Source: Granulicatella elegans ATCC 700633
GTDB lineage: Bacteria > Bacillota > Bacilli > Lactobacillales > Aerococcaceae
NCBI RefSeq assembly: GCF_000162475.2
Contig: NZ_KI391971.1
Location: forward strand, 348,983-412,982
Length of the DNA stretch: 64,000 nucleotides
Direction of reading: 5' to 3'
How positions within the stretch are numbered: the stretch's first letter is position 1; each line of letters begins with the position of its first letter. This document shows, in pieces, positions 27,166 through 35,274 of the stretch. Made by a program: the position numbers and the translations under genes. The notes beneath the pieces were generated by a model. It had not been told where the DNA came from. It made no database searches and was given only the letters and a program-made list of their open reading frames with translations.

Positions 27166-27197
27166 GAGAAGAGAGTGAGAGATTCTCTTCTCTTTTA
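27166..27197 (+). terminator. Terminator of the two-gene island operon
   Basis: GAGAAGAGA (27166-27174) pairs with TCTCTTCTC (27184-27192), then TTTTATTTTT. Confidence 0.85.
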
Positions 27198-27232
27198 TTT
27201 TTAAATACTTTTCTACAAAAAGCTATTAGACG

Positions 27233-27259
27233 TTAAAAAAAGCCTTGGTTTCAAGGCTT
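27233..27259 (-). terminator. Terminator of tRNA-Lys copy 1
   Basis: On the minus strand: AGCCTTG-AAAC-CAAGGCT followed by T7. A related hairpin (29435-29458) follows the second tRNA. Confidence 0.8.
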
Positions 27260-27278
27260 ATTTCTGTTGATTTAGATG

Positions 27279-27351
27279 TGCCCCCTGCAGGGCTCGAACC
27301 TGCGCCCCATAGCTTAAGAGTCTACTGCTCTACCAACTGAGCTAAGGAGGC
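27279..27351 (-). tRNA. tRNA-Lys(CTT), copy 1 (inside the island)
   Basis: A 73-base cloverleaf: acceptor GCCTCCT/AGGGGGC, D stem GCTC/GAGC, anticodon loop CTCTTAA (anticodon CTT), T stem GCAGG/CCTGC with TTCGAGC, discriminator A. The last anticodon-stem pair is A-G (position 31-39), a mismatch not found in copy 2. The neighbouring trailer sequence is also shared with copy 2, so about 115 bases are duplicated. Confidence 0.9.
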
Positions 27352-27413
27352 AACAGAAAAAGCTGAGAATGTAACTTCCCAGCTATTTTAATATGCCCAA
27401 AATGGCAGCTAGA

Positions 27414-27929
27414 TTATTTACGAAAGGCATCAAGGATATAGGTAAAACCTTCAATTAAAAATGAAAAGGCAACGACATAAACGACAAAGATACTTGTAGC
27501 TACTGGATTGAACAAAATCACTAGACCTAGTAAAAATGCAAGCAACGCTACCCACATGATATGCTTGCCAATAATAGGGAAAATCAATCCCAGACGATTG
27601 CCTTTAAAGAAAGCTATAATGGCTTCTACAATTAACCAAATTCCTAAAATAGTTGGAATGACAACCGGCAGTTTCACAAAGCCATAGGCAACGAGGTAAA
27701 GAGCTAAGAGAAAATTAACAATCCCTTGGAAAAGATAAGCTGGTGAGCGAAGCTCTTTTGGTACAGAGAAATAGCCTAAAATAGCTGCTATAGAAGCAAC
27801 CAGTAAACCAAATGCAATCCACCAGCTGTAAGCAACAAGATTAGCTACTGGGTCTGTAAATAGAAAGAATGCTAAAAGGACAAAAATAACTCCTGTAAGG
27901 AATAGCAATAAACGATTAGAAAATTTCAT
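27414..27929 (-). CDS. HdeD/DUF308-family membrane protein
   Basis: A 171-residue protein with six predicted helices and almost no loops (LLLFLTGVIFVLLAFFLF, WWIAFGLLVASIAAILGYF, IMWVALLAFLLGLVILFNP). This is the DUF308 pattern, with three repeats of a helix pair; HdeD in E. coli belongs to it, but function here is unknown. GGAGGG precedes the start. It is related in style to the N-terminal part of the protein at 24751-26040 and shares its foreign codon use. Confidence 0.85.
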   Translation of the reverse strand: MKFSNRLLLFLTGVIFVLLAFFLFTDPVANLVAYSWWIAFGLLVASIAAILGYFSVPKELRSPAYLFQGIVNFLLALYLVAYGFVKLPVVIPTILGIWLIVEAIIAFFKGNRLGLIFPIIGKHIMWVALLAFLLGLVILFNPVATSIFVVYVVAFSFLIEGFTYILDAFRK

Positions 27930-28005
27930 TTCAATACCCTCCTGTTATATAGTATAGTTTGATACTAGAACTATTCTACACCTTTGTTATAGGAAATGTC
28001 AATAA

Positions 28006-28037
28006 ACTAAATGGAAAATTTGGAAGTTTCAGTCTAA
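28006..28037. repeat. 32-bp direct repeat flanking the IS (left)
   Basis: Identical to 29214-29245 and immediately outside the transposase element. Interpreted as a long target duplication. Confidence 0.85.
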
Positions 28038-29213
28038 GAAACACAAACATTTGTGACACGAACCAGTGTCAATACAACTTGTGGGACAATTGGCTTGTAC
28101 ACAAAACAGTTTAACGCCTGAATTTGTCAAGGGCTTTAGAGCGAAGCGTCCCTTGACAAAGGAAAAAGGCGTTGAACTACAATACATTAAGCCGATTGTA
28201 ACAAGTGCTGCTGTACTATTTGATTTGGTGATTTAAAATTTAATACACACCTAGCTACATTATTTCCTCTACTAATATATCTTTTATGAGCTTTCACTAA
28301 ACTATCTAAACTCTTAAAGACTCTATTATAAAATTTTCTTCCATCTTCTCTATGACTACGTTCTACTTTTCCATTTTGCCATGGAGAGTAGGGTCTAGTT
28401 TTTATATGTTTAATGCCTTTTTCTTCTAATTTTTGTTCGAAAATTGTTTTTTTACTGGTTACTTCTGGATCATTGGTAAATTCACGTCCATTATCTGTTT
28501 GAATGGCTTTAATACTAAATCCAAACTCTTCTTCTACATCCCCTAAAAATTCTGCTGTATGTATAACGCTTTTCTCATCTACAATTTTACATACTCGTTT
28601 TCTACTAAATTCATCAATAGCGGTTATTTGATAATATTTAATCCCCTTACTGTCCCATCCTATACAGTACTGTGGAACATATTTAATGTCGATTTGTACT
28701 TTTTCTCCTGGATAAGTAGTTGGTATTGGAGTCCATTTACTTTTAGGATAAGTTCTTTTTTCCTTTTTCTCAGTTAATTGAAGTTTCTTTATCATTTTTT
28801 TCATCGCTCCATATGAACGTTTATATCCTCTTCTTTGACATTGTACATAAATCTCTGCTAATCCGTCTCTGCTATAACGTTTGTACATTTTACGTATAAG
28901 TTCTAGTTCGTGGCTTTTATGTTCATTAGGATGATGTAACGGTCTTCGATTTTTTGGGAGCAATGATTGTGCAGTACCATCATATCGACTTCTCCATCGA
29001 GCAATTTGTTGTCTAGTTGTATGGTATTTTCTTGCTGCCTTAGCATTATTATCATTTTTTATCGCATATTCTACCGCACGCTGTCTTAATTTGATTTCTT
29101 CTGTTATAATAGATTTCATAAGAGAACCTCTTTCCTGATTTTTGAGCAACTTCAGTATAACATTGGTTCTCTTTTTTTTATTCTTTTTTGTCACAAATGT
29201 ATGATACCCTAAC
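28038..29213 (-). mobile_element. IS with 32-bp flanking repeats (IS1202-like)
   Basis: About 1176 bases with a single transposase. The ends share the inverted sequence ACATTTGTGACA (28050-28061 and, complemented, near 29190-29201). Target duplications of 24 to 30 bases are known for the IS1202-type elements first seen in pneumococcus; most DDE elements make 2-9. The family name rests on this and on the transposase type. The left part (28060-28186) is non-coding with short repeats. Confidence 0.75.
28187..29119 (-). CDS. DDE transposase (rve core, IS1202/IS481-like)
   Basis: About 310 residues from the start MKSIITEEIKL at 29119, which has AAAGAGG upstream. N-terminal helix-turn-helix (AVEYAIKNDNNAKAARKYHT), a second HTH region, then the integrase core with Asp in VQIDIKYVPQ, Asp in IQTDNGREFTN and Glu in WQNGKVERSHREDGRKFYN. 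No frameshift. The open frame extends 32 codons further upstream, but that lies in the terminal repeat. Confidence 0.88.
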   Translation of the reverse strand: MKSIITEEIKLRQRAVEYAIKNDNNAKAARKYHTTRQQIARWRSRYDGTAQSLLPKNRRPLHHPNEHKSHELELIRKMYKRYSRDGLAEIYVQCQRRGYKRSYGAMKKMIKKLQLTEKKEKRTYPKSKWTPIPTTYPGEKVQIDIKYVPQYCIGWDSKGIKYYQITAIDEFSRKRVCKIVDEKSVIHTAEFLGDVEEEFGFSIKAIQTDNGREFTNDPEVTSKKTIFEQKLEEKGIKHIKTRPYSPWQNGKVERSHREDGRKFYNRVFKSLDSLVKAHKRYISRGNNVARCVLNFKSPNQIVQQHLLQSA

Positions 29214-29245
29214 ACTAAATGGAAAATTTGGAAGTTTCAGTCTAA
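29214..29245. repeat. 32-bp direct repeat flanking the IS (right)
   Basis: Identical copy of 28006-28037. Confidence 0.85.
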
Positions 29246-29434
29246 TTCATGAAAAGAAAATCAGTTTTTATCATTTTGAAAATAAAAAGAGAAGATAAAA
29301 TTTGTCTTCTCTACATGAAAATATTGTATGGCATCAAAGCAAAAGTAAATGGGTTTACACTATTTGTTAAGATGTAATTTGATTAAAAAAGAAAATCTAG
29401 ATTTAAAAGTGGGGTAAATCAGTTATAAACAAGC

Positions 29435-29458
29435 AAAAAAGCCCTGTAAATCAAGGCT
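29435..29458 (-). terminator. Terminator of tRNA-Lys copy 2
   Basis: On the minus strand: AGCCTTG-ATTTA-CAGGGCT followed by T6. Confidence 0.8.
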
Positions 29459-29476
29459 TCTTCCTGTTGATTTAGA

Positions 29477-29549
29477 TGCCCCCTACAGGGCTCGAACCTG
29501 TGACCCATAGATTAAGAGTCTACTGCTCTACCAACTGAGCTAAGGAGGC
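29477..29549 (-). tRNA. tRNA-Lys(CTT), copy 2 (island boundary)
   Basis: A 73-base cloverleaf: acceptor GCCTCCT/AGGGGGC, anticodon stem GTAGA/TCTAT around CTCTTAA (anticodon CTT), T stem ACAGG/CCTGT, discriminator A. All stems are intact. Its 3' end contains the 15-base core ATGCCCCCTACAGGG also found, split, at 22604/24192, so it is the probable integration target. The 29246-29434 stretch left of it holds nothing I recognise. Confidence 0.95.
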
Positions 29550-29689
29550 ATTGATTACGTTTTTAGTATAGCACTTTGAAGTTAAAATGCAATTGTTTTT
29601 AGGATTTTTTTCAAAAAATGCTAAAGTTTACTCAAAAAAATAGTTATTCAGTATCGTTTATGGTAGAATTATTGCGTATGACAATCAAG

Positions 29690-29782
29690 GAGTATTCTTT
29701 TTAGCGTGCTTACTTTAGAAATATAAGAAGGTGAGTTTTTCGTCTGTTTATATTTCTAAAAGTAGGTTTAAAAGATACTCTT
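29690..29782 (+). promoter_or_regulatory. Long leader hairpin of pnp
   Basis: The segment GAGTATTCTTTTTAG (29690-29704) pairs with the complement at about 29768-29780, and CTTTAGAAATATA (29712-29724) pairs with TATATTTCTAAAAG (29749-29762). Together they form a stem of over 35 bp before the pnp ribosome site. PNPase in E. coli is autoregulated through an RNase III-cut leader stem; a similar role here is inference. A TAGAAT (-10 candidate) lies at 29664-29669. Confidence 0.6.
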
Positions 29783-29806
29783 AAAAAGAAGAAAAGGAGA
29801 ATCGAT

Positions 29807-31912
29807 ATGTCAGAAAAAAAAGTATATAGCTATGAATGGGGCGGAAGACTGTTACAAGTTGAAATCGGCCAATTAGCAAAACAAGCAAATGGTGCTGTCT
29901 TAGTTCGTTATGGAGATACAGTGGTATTAACAGCAGCCGTTGGTACAAAACAAGCAAAGGATACAGATTTCTTCCCATTAACAGTGAACTATGAAGAAAA
30001 AATGTATGCAGCAGGTAAAATTCCTGGAGGATTTATTAAACGTGAAGGACGTCCAAGTGAACATGCGACATTAACAGCTCGTTTAATTGACCGTCCAATT
30101 CGTCCAATGTTTGCAGAAGGTTTCCGTAATGAAGTTCAAATTACAAATACTGTAATGTCTGTAGATCCAAACTGTCCACCAGAAATGGCAGCAATGTTTG
30201 GTTCAAGTTTAGCATTATGTATTTCAGATATTCCATTTGATGGTCCAATTGCTGGGGTAGATGTTGGTCGTGTAAACGGAGAATACGTGATTAACCCTAC
30301 AACTGAACAAGCTGAATTATCAGATATCGAATTATCTGTAGCAGGTACTGCAACTGCGATTAACATGGTAGAAAGCTCTGCTAAAGAAGTGAGCGAAGAA
30401 GATATGTTAGGAGCATTATTATTCGGTCACGAAGAAATTAAAAAATTAGTAGCTTTCCAACAACAAATCGTTCAAGAAATTGGAAAAGAAAAAATGGAAG
30501 TAACATTGCTATCATTTGATCCAGAAATCGAAAAACAAGTGAAAGACTTATTCAGTCAAGCAATGATTAATGCAATCCAAACAGAAGAAAAATTAGCTCG
30601 TGAAGAAAATATTGAAAAAGTTAAAGAAACTGCCTTAGAACATTTTGAAGCTGTTTTAGAAGACAATGATGAAAAAGCAGGCTTATTAAAACAAGTTTCT
30701 CAATTAGTGGATAATCTTGAAAAAGACGAAGTACGTCGTTTAATTACTGAAGAAAAAGTACGTCCTGATGGTCGTAAAATTGATGAAATTCGTCCATTGT
30801 CTTCAGAAATTGACTTATTACCACGTGTTCACGGTTCAGGTTTATTTACTCGTGGACAAACTCAAGCATTAACTTCAGCTACATTAGCACCTTTAGGAGA
30901 ATATCAAGTCATTGATGGTTTAGGAATTGAAGAAGGTAAACGATTCATCCACCACTACAATTTTCCACAATTCTCTGTAGGTTCAGTAGGTCGTGCTGGA
31001 AGCCCAGGTCGTCGTGAAATTGGTCACGGTGCTTTAGGGGAACGTGCATTGAAACAAGTCATCCCAACTCCAGAAGATTTCCCTTATACAATTCGTCTTG
31101 TATCAGAAGTATTAGAATCAAATGGTTCATCTTCTCAAGCAAGTATTTGTGCGGGAACACTAGCCTTAATGGCAGCAGGTGTACCAATTAAAGCACCTGT
31201 AGCGGGTATTGCGATGGGATTAATTTCTGATGGTACAAACTATACAGTATTAACAGATATCCAAGGGTTAGAAGACCACTTAGGAGATATGGACTTTAAA
31301 GTTGCTGGTACAACAACTGGTATTACAGCTTTACAAATGGATATTAAAATCCAAGGAATTACGGAACAAATTTTACGTGAAGCATTAACGCAAGCGAAAA
31401 AAGCTCGTTTTGAAATTTTAGAAGAATTAACTTCTACAATTGCTGAACCTCGTAAAGAGTTAAGCCCATATGCACCTAAGATTGAAATGATTTCTATTCA
31501 CCCAGATAAAATTAAAGTTGTTATCGGTCGTGGTGGAGAAACAATCAATAGCATTATTGATGAAACTGGCGTTAAAATTGATATCGATCAAGAAGGTCAT
31601 GTATCCATCGCTTCAACTGATGCTGCAATGATTCAACGTGCAAAAGAAATTATTGAAGATTTAACACGTGAAATCGAAGTTGGACAAGTTTATGAAGGAA
31701 CTGTTCGCCGTATTGAAAAATTCGGAGCTTTTGTTGAAATTGCAAAAGGAAAAGATGGATTAGTTCACATCTCTGAATTAGCGCATGAACGTGTGGCGAA
31801 AGTAGAAGATGTATTAGCGATTGGAGATAAAGTAAAAGTAAAAGTTACTGAAATTGATGGACAAGGTCGTATCAACTTATCTCGTAAAGCATTAATCGAA
31901 AAAGAAGCTTAA
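29807..31912 (+). CDS. pnp: Polyribonucleotide nucleotidyltransferase (PNPase)
   Basis: 3'-to-5' phosphorolytic exoribonuclease, trimeric, part of RNA decay. 701 residues. Two RNase PH domains (1-215 and 310-540), the helical linker, a KH domain with [14 protein letters not shown] (about 563-576) and an S1 domain ([18 protein letters not shown], about 626-643). The catalytic core '[19 protein letters not shown]' region is intact. AAAGGAG lies upstream. rpsO, the usual upstream neighbour, is not here: the tRNA island is. rnjB follows after an inserted two-gene module. Confidence 0.97.
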   Translation: MSEKKVYSYEWGGRLLQVEIGQLAKQANGAVLVRYGDTVVLTAAVGTKQAKDTDFFPLTVNYEEKMYAAGKIPGGFIKREGRPSEHATLTARLIDRPIRPMFAEGFRNEVQITNTVMSVDPNCPPEMAAMFGSSLALCISDIPFDGPIAGVDVGRVNGEYVINPTTEQAELSDIELSVAGTATAINMVESSAKEVSEEDMLGALLFGHEEIKKLVAFQQQIVQEIGKEKMEVTLLSFDPEIEKQVKDLFSQAMINAIQTEEKLAREENIEKVKETALEHFEAVLEDNDEKAGLLKQVSQLVDNLEKDEVRRLITEEKVRPDGRKIDEIRPLSSEIDLLPRVHGSGLFTRGQTQALTSATLAPLGEYQVIDGLGIEEGKRFIHHYNFPQFSVGSVGRAGSPGRREIGHGALGERALKQVIPTPEDFPYTIRLVSEVLESNGSSSQASICAGTLALMAAGVPIKAPVAGIAMGLISDGTNYTVLTDIQGLEDHLGDMDFKVAGTTTGITALQMDIKIQGITEQILREALTQAKKARFEILEELTSTIAEPRKELSPYAPKIEMISIHPDKIKVVIGRGGETINSIIDETGVKIDIDQEGHVSIASTDAAMIQRAKEIIEDLTREIEVGQVYEGTVRRIEKFGAFVEIAKGKDGLVHISELAHERVAKVEDVLAIGDKVKVKVTEIDGQGRINLSRKALIEKEA

Positions 31913-31923
31913 TCATTCATGAA

Positions 31924-31957
31924 ATGAGGCTAGGGAAAACCTAGTCTCATTTTTTTA
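31924..31957 (+). terminator. pnp terminator
   Basis: ATGAGGCTAGG (31924-31934) pairs with CCTAGTCTCAT (31940-31950), then T7. Confidence 0.92.
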
Positions 31958-31986
31958 TTTTTTTAGAAAATGTTTTTAAAAAAAGA

Positions 31987-32056
31987 TTGACGGATTAAAT
32001 GTATCAAGCGTATAATACAGTTAAAAGAAAAGTGTATTAATGCATTAACACAATGG
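31987..32056 (+). promoter_or_regulatory. Promoter and palindrome of the bacteriocin-type immunity module
   Basis: TTGACG (31987-31992), 18-base spacer, TATAAT (32011-32016). The perfect palindrome TTAATGCATTAA lies just after the start region (about 32037-32048). About 270 bases of leader then precede the first gene. A 17-codon ATG frame at 32053 has no ribosome site; no bacteriocin precursor is seen up to 32328. Confidence 0.6.
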
Positions 32057-32328
32057 TACAAAAGGCGGTGAATTTTTTATTATCTAATAATATTTTTCTT
32101 AATTGAAAGTTATTTCTTTATTAAATGGATAAATATGATAAGAAATGTTACAAAAATCTTTATTGATTTGATTAGATTCTATTTATACATTACATAATTT
32201 ATGTACAAAATTAGGAAAAACTGAAATAGTAGAAGGAGTTATCATTATTATTTTTTATCGACGATGATTTGGTTCTACAAAAAATATATGAATTTAAAAG
32301 ACTAACCATATTTTTTCAGGAGGCTATT

Positions 32329-34350
32329 ATGAAAAAAATATTTATTTTTTTATCAACATTTCTTCTCAGCTTCTTCTTTATTTGGATTATACAATTACGT
32401 GCTCCGCAGTATTTATACGCTAGCTATGATTCTGTAACCTTAACTCGTTTGAAAAAGGATGCTAAAGAACTAACACGTGAGGTTTTTGAGCAGAAGTTAG
32501 AAGAGTTTGTAAATGAAGAGAGTAGTTTGATAGCTAGAAGAATAGTTGAACCTAGTAAAGATGGGAATACTAATTTTACTTATGCGACTTATGGTAAAGG
32601 AGACTTACCAAGAGGATTCAATAAAGCAAATCAAGAAAGTAGAGAACAAAGTGATCCTTTGAATAGTTATCTTATTTTGTCAGGTTCTCTGACTAAAGAG
32701 AAACTAGCCGAAAAATTAGGAGAGTTTGGTTATAAGGCAATTGCTGATAGGAAAATACCACCATATTTTTTAGCATTTCAAATTTTACTAAATCCACTTA
32801 TTTTGATTAGTTTAGCAATATTTGGGTTGGCTTTCTTTTCAATGCTTATTATTAGTAAAGTTAAGGATATGAGAGAAGCAGGAATAAAATTATTATCTGG
32901 TCAAACCTTACTTACAATAATGTGGCATTCTTTATTTAGTGATGTGAAATGGATTTTTATATCAGCTTTTATTTCTATTTTATGTGGAGGTCTAGTACTT
33001 CAAATTCAAGGAAACTTTTATTCAATTTTATTTGAAATATATAGTTTTGGAATTAGTATCTATCTTCTATTTTTAATTGTAATATCATTACTATTAATGT
33101 CGCTTTACTTAATGAGCTTAAATTATAATGTATTAGTACCTATCATAAAGGGAAGATTGCCACTTAAACGTTTGATGATTTTAACATTATTATGTCAGTT
33201 AGTAGCTGTTTTTACAGTTGGCTATGCTATTAAATCTGGTTTAACCTCATATAATCGTTTAAAAGAACTTGAAATTTCAAAACAAGCGTGGCAAGAAAGG
33301 GAAGGTTACTATCAAATATCCTTTGGTTTAGGAGATAGAAGAAAAGAAACAGAAAATCAGAATAAATGGTATGACTTTGCTAAGGAAGCGATTGAAAAAG
33401 AAAAGGCTATCTATATAAAAGATAATCTTGTACATTTTGCAAATCCAAGTGGGAAAAATGAAAAAGGTGAAACGCTTGATACGTATAGTCCTGACGCTAA
33501 TACTCTATTTGTAAGTCCAAGTTATTTGGAAAAAGAAAATATTGACATAGATGATGAAGCCAAATCGAAATTAGCTCATCTTCAAAAAGGAGAGTTTGGA
33601 CTCTTGTTACCAGAAACACTGCGTAATCAGGAAGAAAATATTAGAAAGCTATTTGAAGAAAATATGAATTATTATGGAAAATCAGGTGAGGATGAGGATT
33701 CAGAATTAGAATATGAAATGAAAGCTTTTATTTATTATCTTCCAATAGGAGGAAAAAGATTTGTTTATAATAATGGTGAAAGTCCTGTGTCGCTTCAATA
33801 TCTAAATGATCCAATTTTAGTCGTATTTACCCCCACTTCTACAGGCGATAGTTTTATTTCTAAGACTAGTTGGTCTATTAAGGCTGGAAAACAAATTTTC
33901 TTTAAGAATTATGAAAAAGAAATTAGTCTTTTGAAAAAATTGGGGATTTATGACCAAGTTTCTTATTTAAAAGAAGGTAGAAGTGTTTATTTATCTCGTT
34001 ACAACGAAGTTCAAAATGAAACTCTAACGCTTATTTTGGGAGCTATTGTTGGAGTTGCAAGTTCATTATTACTTTTTTATTCTGTTAATCTGCTTTATTT
34101 TGAACAATTTCGTAGAGATATTTTGATTAAACGGATTTCGGGTTTACGTTTTTTTGAAACGCATTCTCAATATTTAATTAGTCAATTTTCAAGTTTTCTA
34201 ATTGGAGCTCTTCTTTATGTTATCGTTAGTCGAGATTTGGTAATAGGAATTCTAACATTATTCGTCTTCCTAATTTGTGCAATTTTCGCTCTTTATCGTC
34301 AATCACAAAAGGAATCTAATATTTCTATAACAATTATGAAAGGAAAATAA
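32329..34350 (+). CDS. DUF1430-type bacteriocin-associated integral membrane protein
   Basis: 673 residues, matching the putative immunity proteins found beside lactococcin-972-type bacteriocins. N-terminal signal-anchor (IFIFLSTFLLSFFFIWIIQL), an extracellular part, four central helices (from ILLNPLILISLAIFGLAFF), a second large extracellular domain (residues 320-570), and two or three C-terminal helices. The start at 32329 follows CAGGAGG; 60 bases upstream are open but lack a site. The ABC ATPase gene begins 1 base after the stop. Family assignment is from layout and remembered sequence style. Confidence 0.78.
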   Translation: MKKIFIFLSTFLLSFFFIWIIQLRAPQYLYASYDSVTLTRLKKDAKELTREVFEQKLEEFVNEESSLIARRIVEPSKDGNTNFTYATYGKGDLPRGFNKANQESREQSDPLNSYLILSGSLTKEKLAEKLGEFGYKAIADRKIPPYFLAFQILLNPLILISLAIFGLAFFSMLIISKVKDMREAGIKLLSGQTLLTIMWHSLFSDVKWIFISAFISILCGGLVLQIQGNFYSILFEIYSFGISIYLLFLIVISLLLMSLYLMSLNYNVLVPIIKGRLPLKRLMILTLLCQLVAVFTVGYAIKSGLTSYNRLKELEISKQAWQEREGYYQISFGLGDRRKETENQNKWYDFAKEAIEKEKAIYIKDNLVHFANPSGKNEKGETLDTYSPDANTLFVSPSYLEKENIDIDDEAKSKLAHLQKGEFGLLLPETLRNQEENIRKLFEENMNYYGKSGEDEDSELEYEMKAFIYYLPIGGKRFVYNNGESPVSLQYLNDPILVVFTPTSTGDSFISKTSWSIKAGKQIFFKNYEKEISLLKKLGIYDQVSYLKEGRSVYLSRYNEVQNETLTLILGAIVGVASSLLLFYSVNLLYFEQFRRDILIKRISGLRFFETHSQYLISQFSSFLIGALLYVIVSRDLVIGILTLFVFLICAIFALYRQSQKESNISITIMKGK

Positions 34351-34351
34351 T

Positions 34352-34996
34352 ATGCTTGAACTTAAAAATGTATCTAAACAATTTGGAAATCGCCAATTAT
34401 TTTCTGGTATGAATATTCAGTTTGAAAAAGGAAAAATTTATGCCCTGATTGGCACTAGTGGATGTGGTAAGACTACTCTGTTAAATATGATTGGGAGATT
34501 AGAAGCTTATGATAAAGGAGAAATTATTTACGATGGTATTAATCTAAAAAAAATAAAGCCATCTGTTTTCTTTAGAGATTACTTAGGTTATTTATTTCAA
34601 GATTTTGGTTTGATTGAAAGTCGAACAGTAAGAGAAAACTTGAATCTTGGATTAGTAGGTAAAAAACTTAAAGAAAAAGATAAAATATCTTTAATGAATC
34701 AAGCTTTGACTTCTGTTAATTTATCTTATATTGATTTAAAGCAACCTATTTTTGAATTATCAGGTGGGGAAGCTCAACGTGTAGCATTAGCAAAAATTAT
34801 ATTAAAAAATCCACCTATAATTTTAGCTGATGAACCAACGGCATCACTTGATCCTGAAAATTCTAAGGAGCTACTTTCGATATTAGAGTCTCTAAAAAAT
34901 CAGAATAGAACGATTATTATTGCAACCCATAATCCAGTTATTTGGGAAAAAGTCGATGAAGTCATTCGTGTAAATGATTTTTCTCAGCTAACATAA
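34352..34996 (+). CDS. ABC transporter ATPase of the lactococcin-972 export group
   Basis: 214 residues. Walker A GTSGCGKTT (about 34-42), signature LSGGEAQRVALAK, Walker B PIILADEPTASLD. Short ATPases of this kind pair with the DUF1430 membrane protein in bacteriocin export or immunity. The start follows GGAAAATA. It is the last gene of the module, followed by a terminator (35118-35157). A role in exporting or resisting a peptide is inference; no peptide gene is seen. Confidence 0.85.
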   Translation: MLELKNVSKQFGNRQLFSGMNIQFEKGKIYALIGTSGCGKTTLLNMIGRLEAYDKGEIIYDGINLKKIKPSVFFRDYLGYLFQDFGLIESRTVRENLNLGLVGKKLKEKDKISLMNQALTSVNLSYIDLKQPIFELSGGEAQRVALAKIILKNPPIILADEPTASLDPENSKELLSILESLKNQNRTIIIATHNPVIWEKVDEVIRVNDFSQLT

Positions 34997-35117
34997 TATT
35001 AACTAGGAACAGTCTTAGTAGATTTATTGTTTAAAATAATTTAAAATTCAACTAAAAAAATTTATTGATTTATATAGTTTTGATATTTTAAAAATTTGAG
35101 TAATGAAAAATTTGAGA

Positions 35118-35157
35118 AAAGGAATTAAGTAGAGTTAATAAGCTTAATTCCTTTTTT
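35118..35157 (+). terminator. Terminator after the immunity/ABC pair
   Basis: AAAGGAATTAAG pairs with CTTAATTCCTTT around a 13-base loop; T-rich tail. Confidence 0.85.
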
Positions 35158-35274
35158 ATTTCCAAGAAAAAATATGAAATGTTAGTCAAAAAATCGTAAA
35201 TATGGTATTCTAGAATAAGAATGTAAACAAGTTGGTAAGACAAAATACAACAAATAAATAAGATGAGGTGAACT

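Noticed and set aside
32053..32106. 17-codon peptide as the missing bacteriocin
   Set aside because: No ribosome site, no signal or double-glycine pattern, and lactococcin-972-type precursors are around 90 residues.
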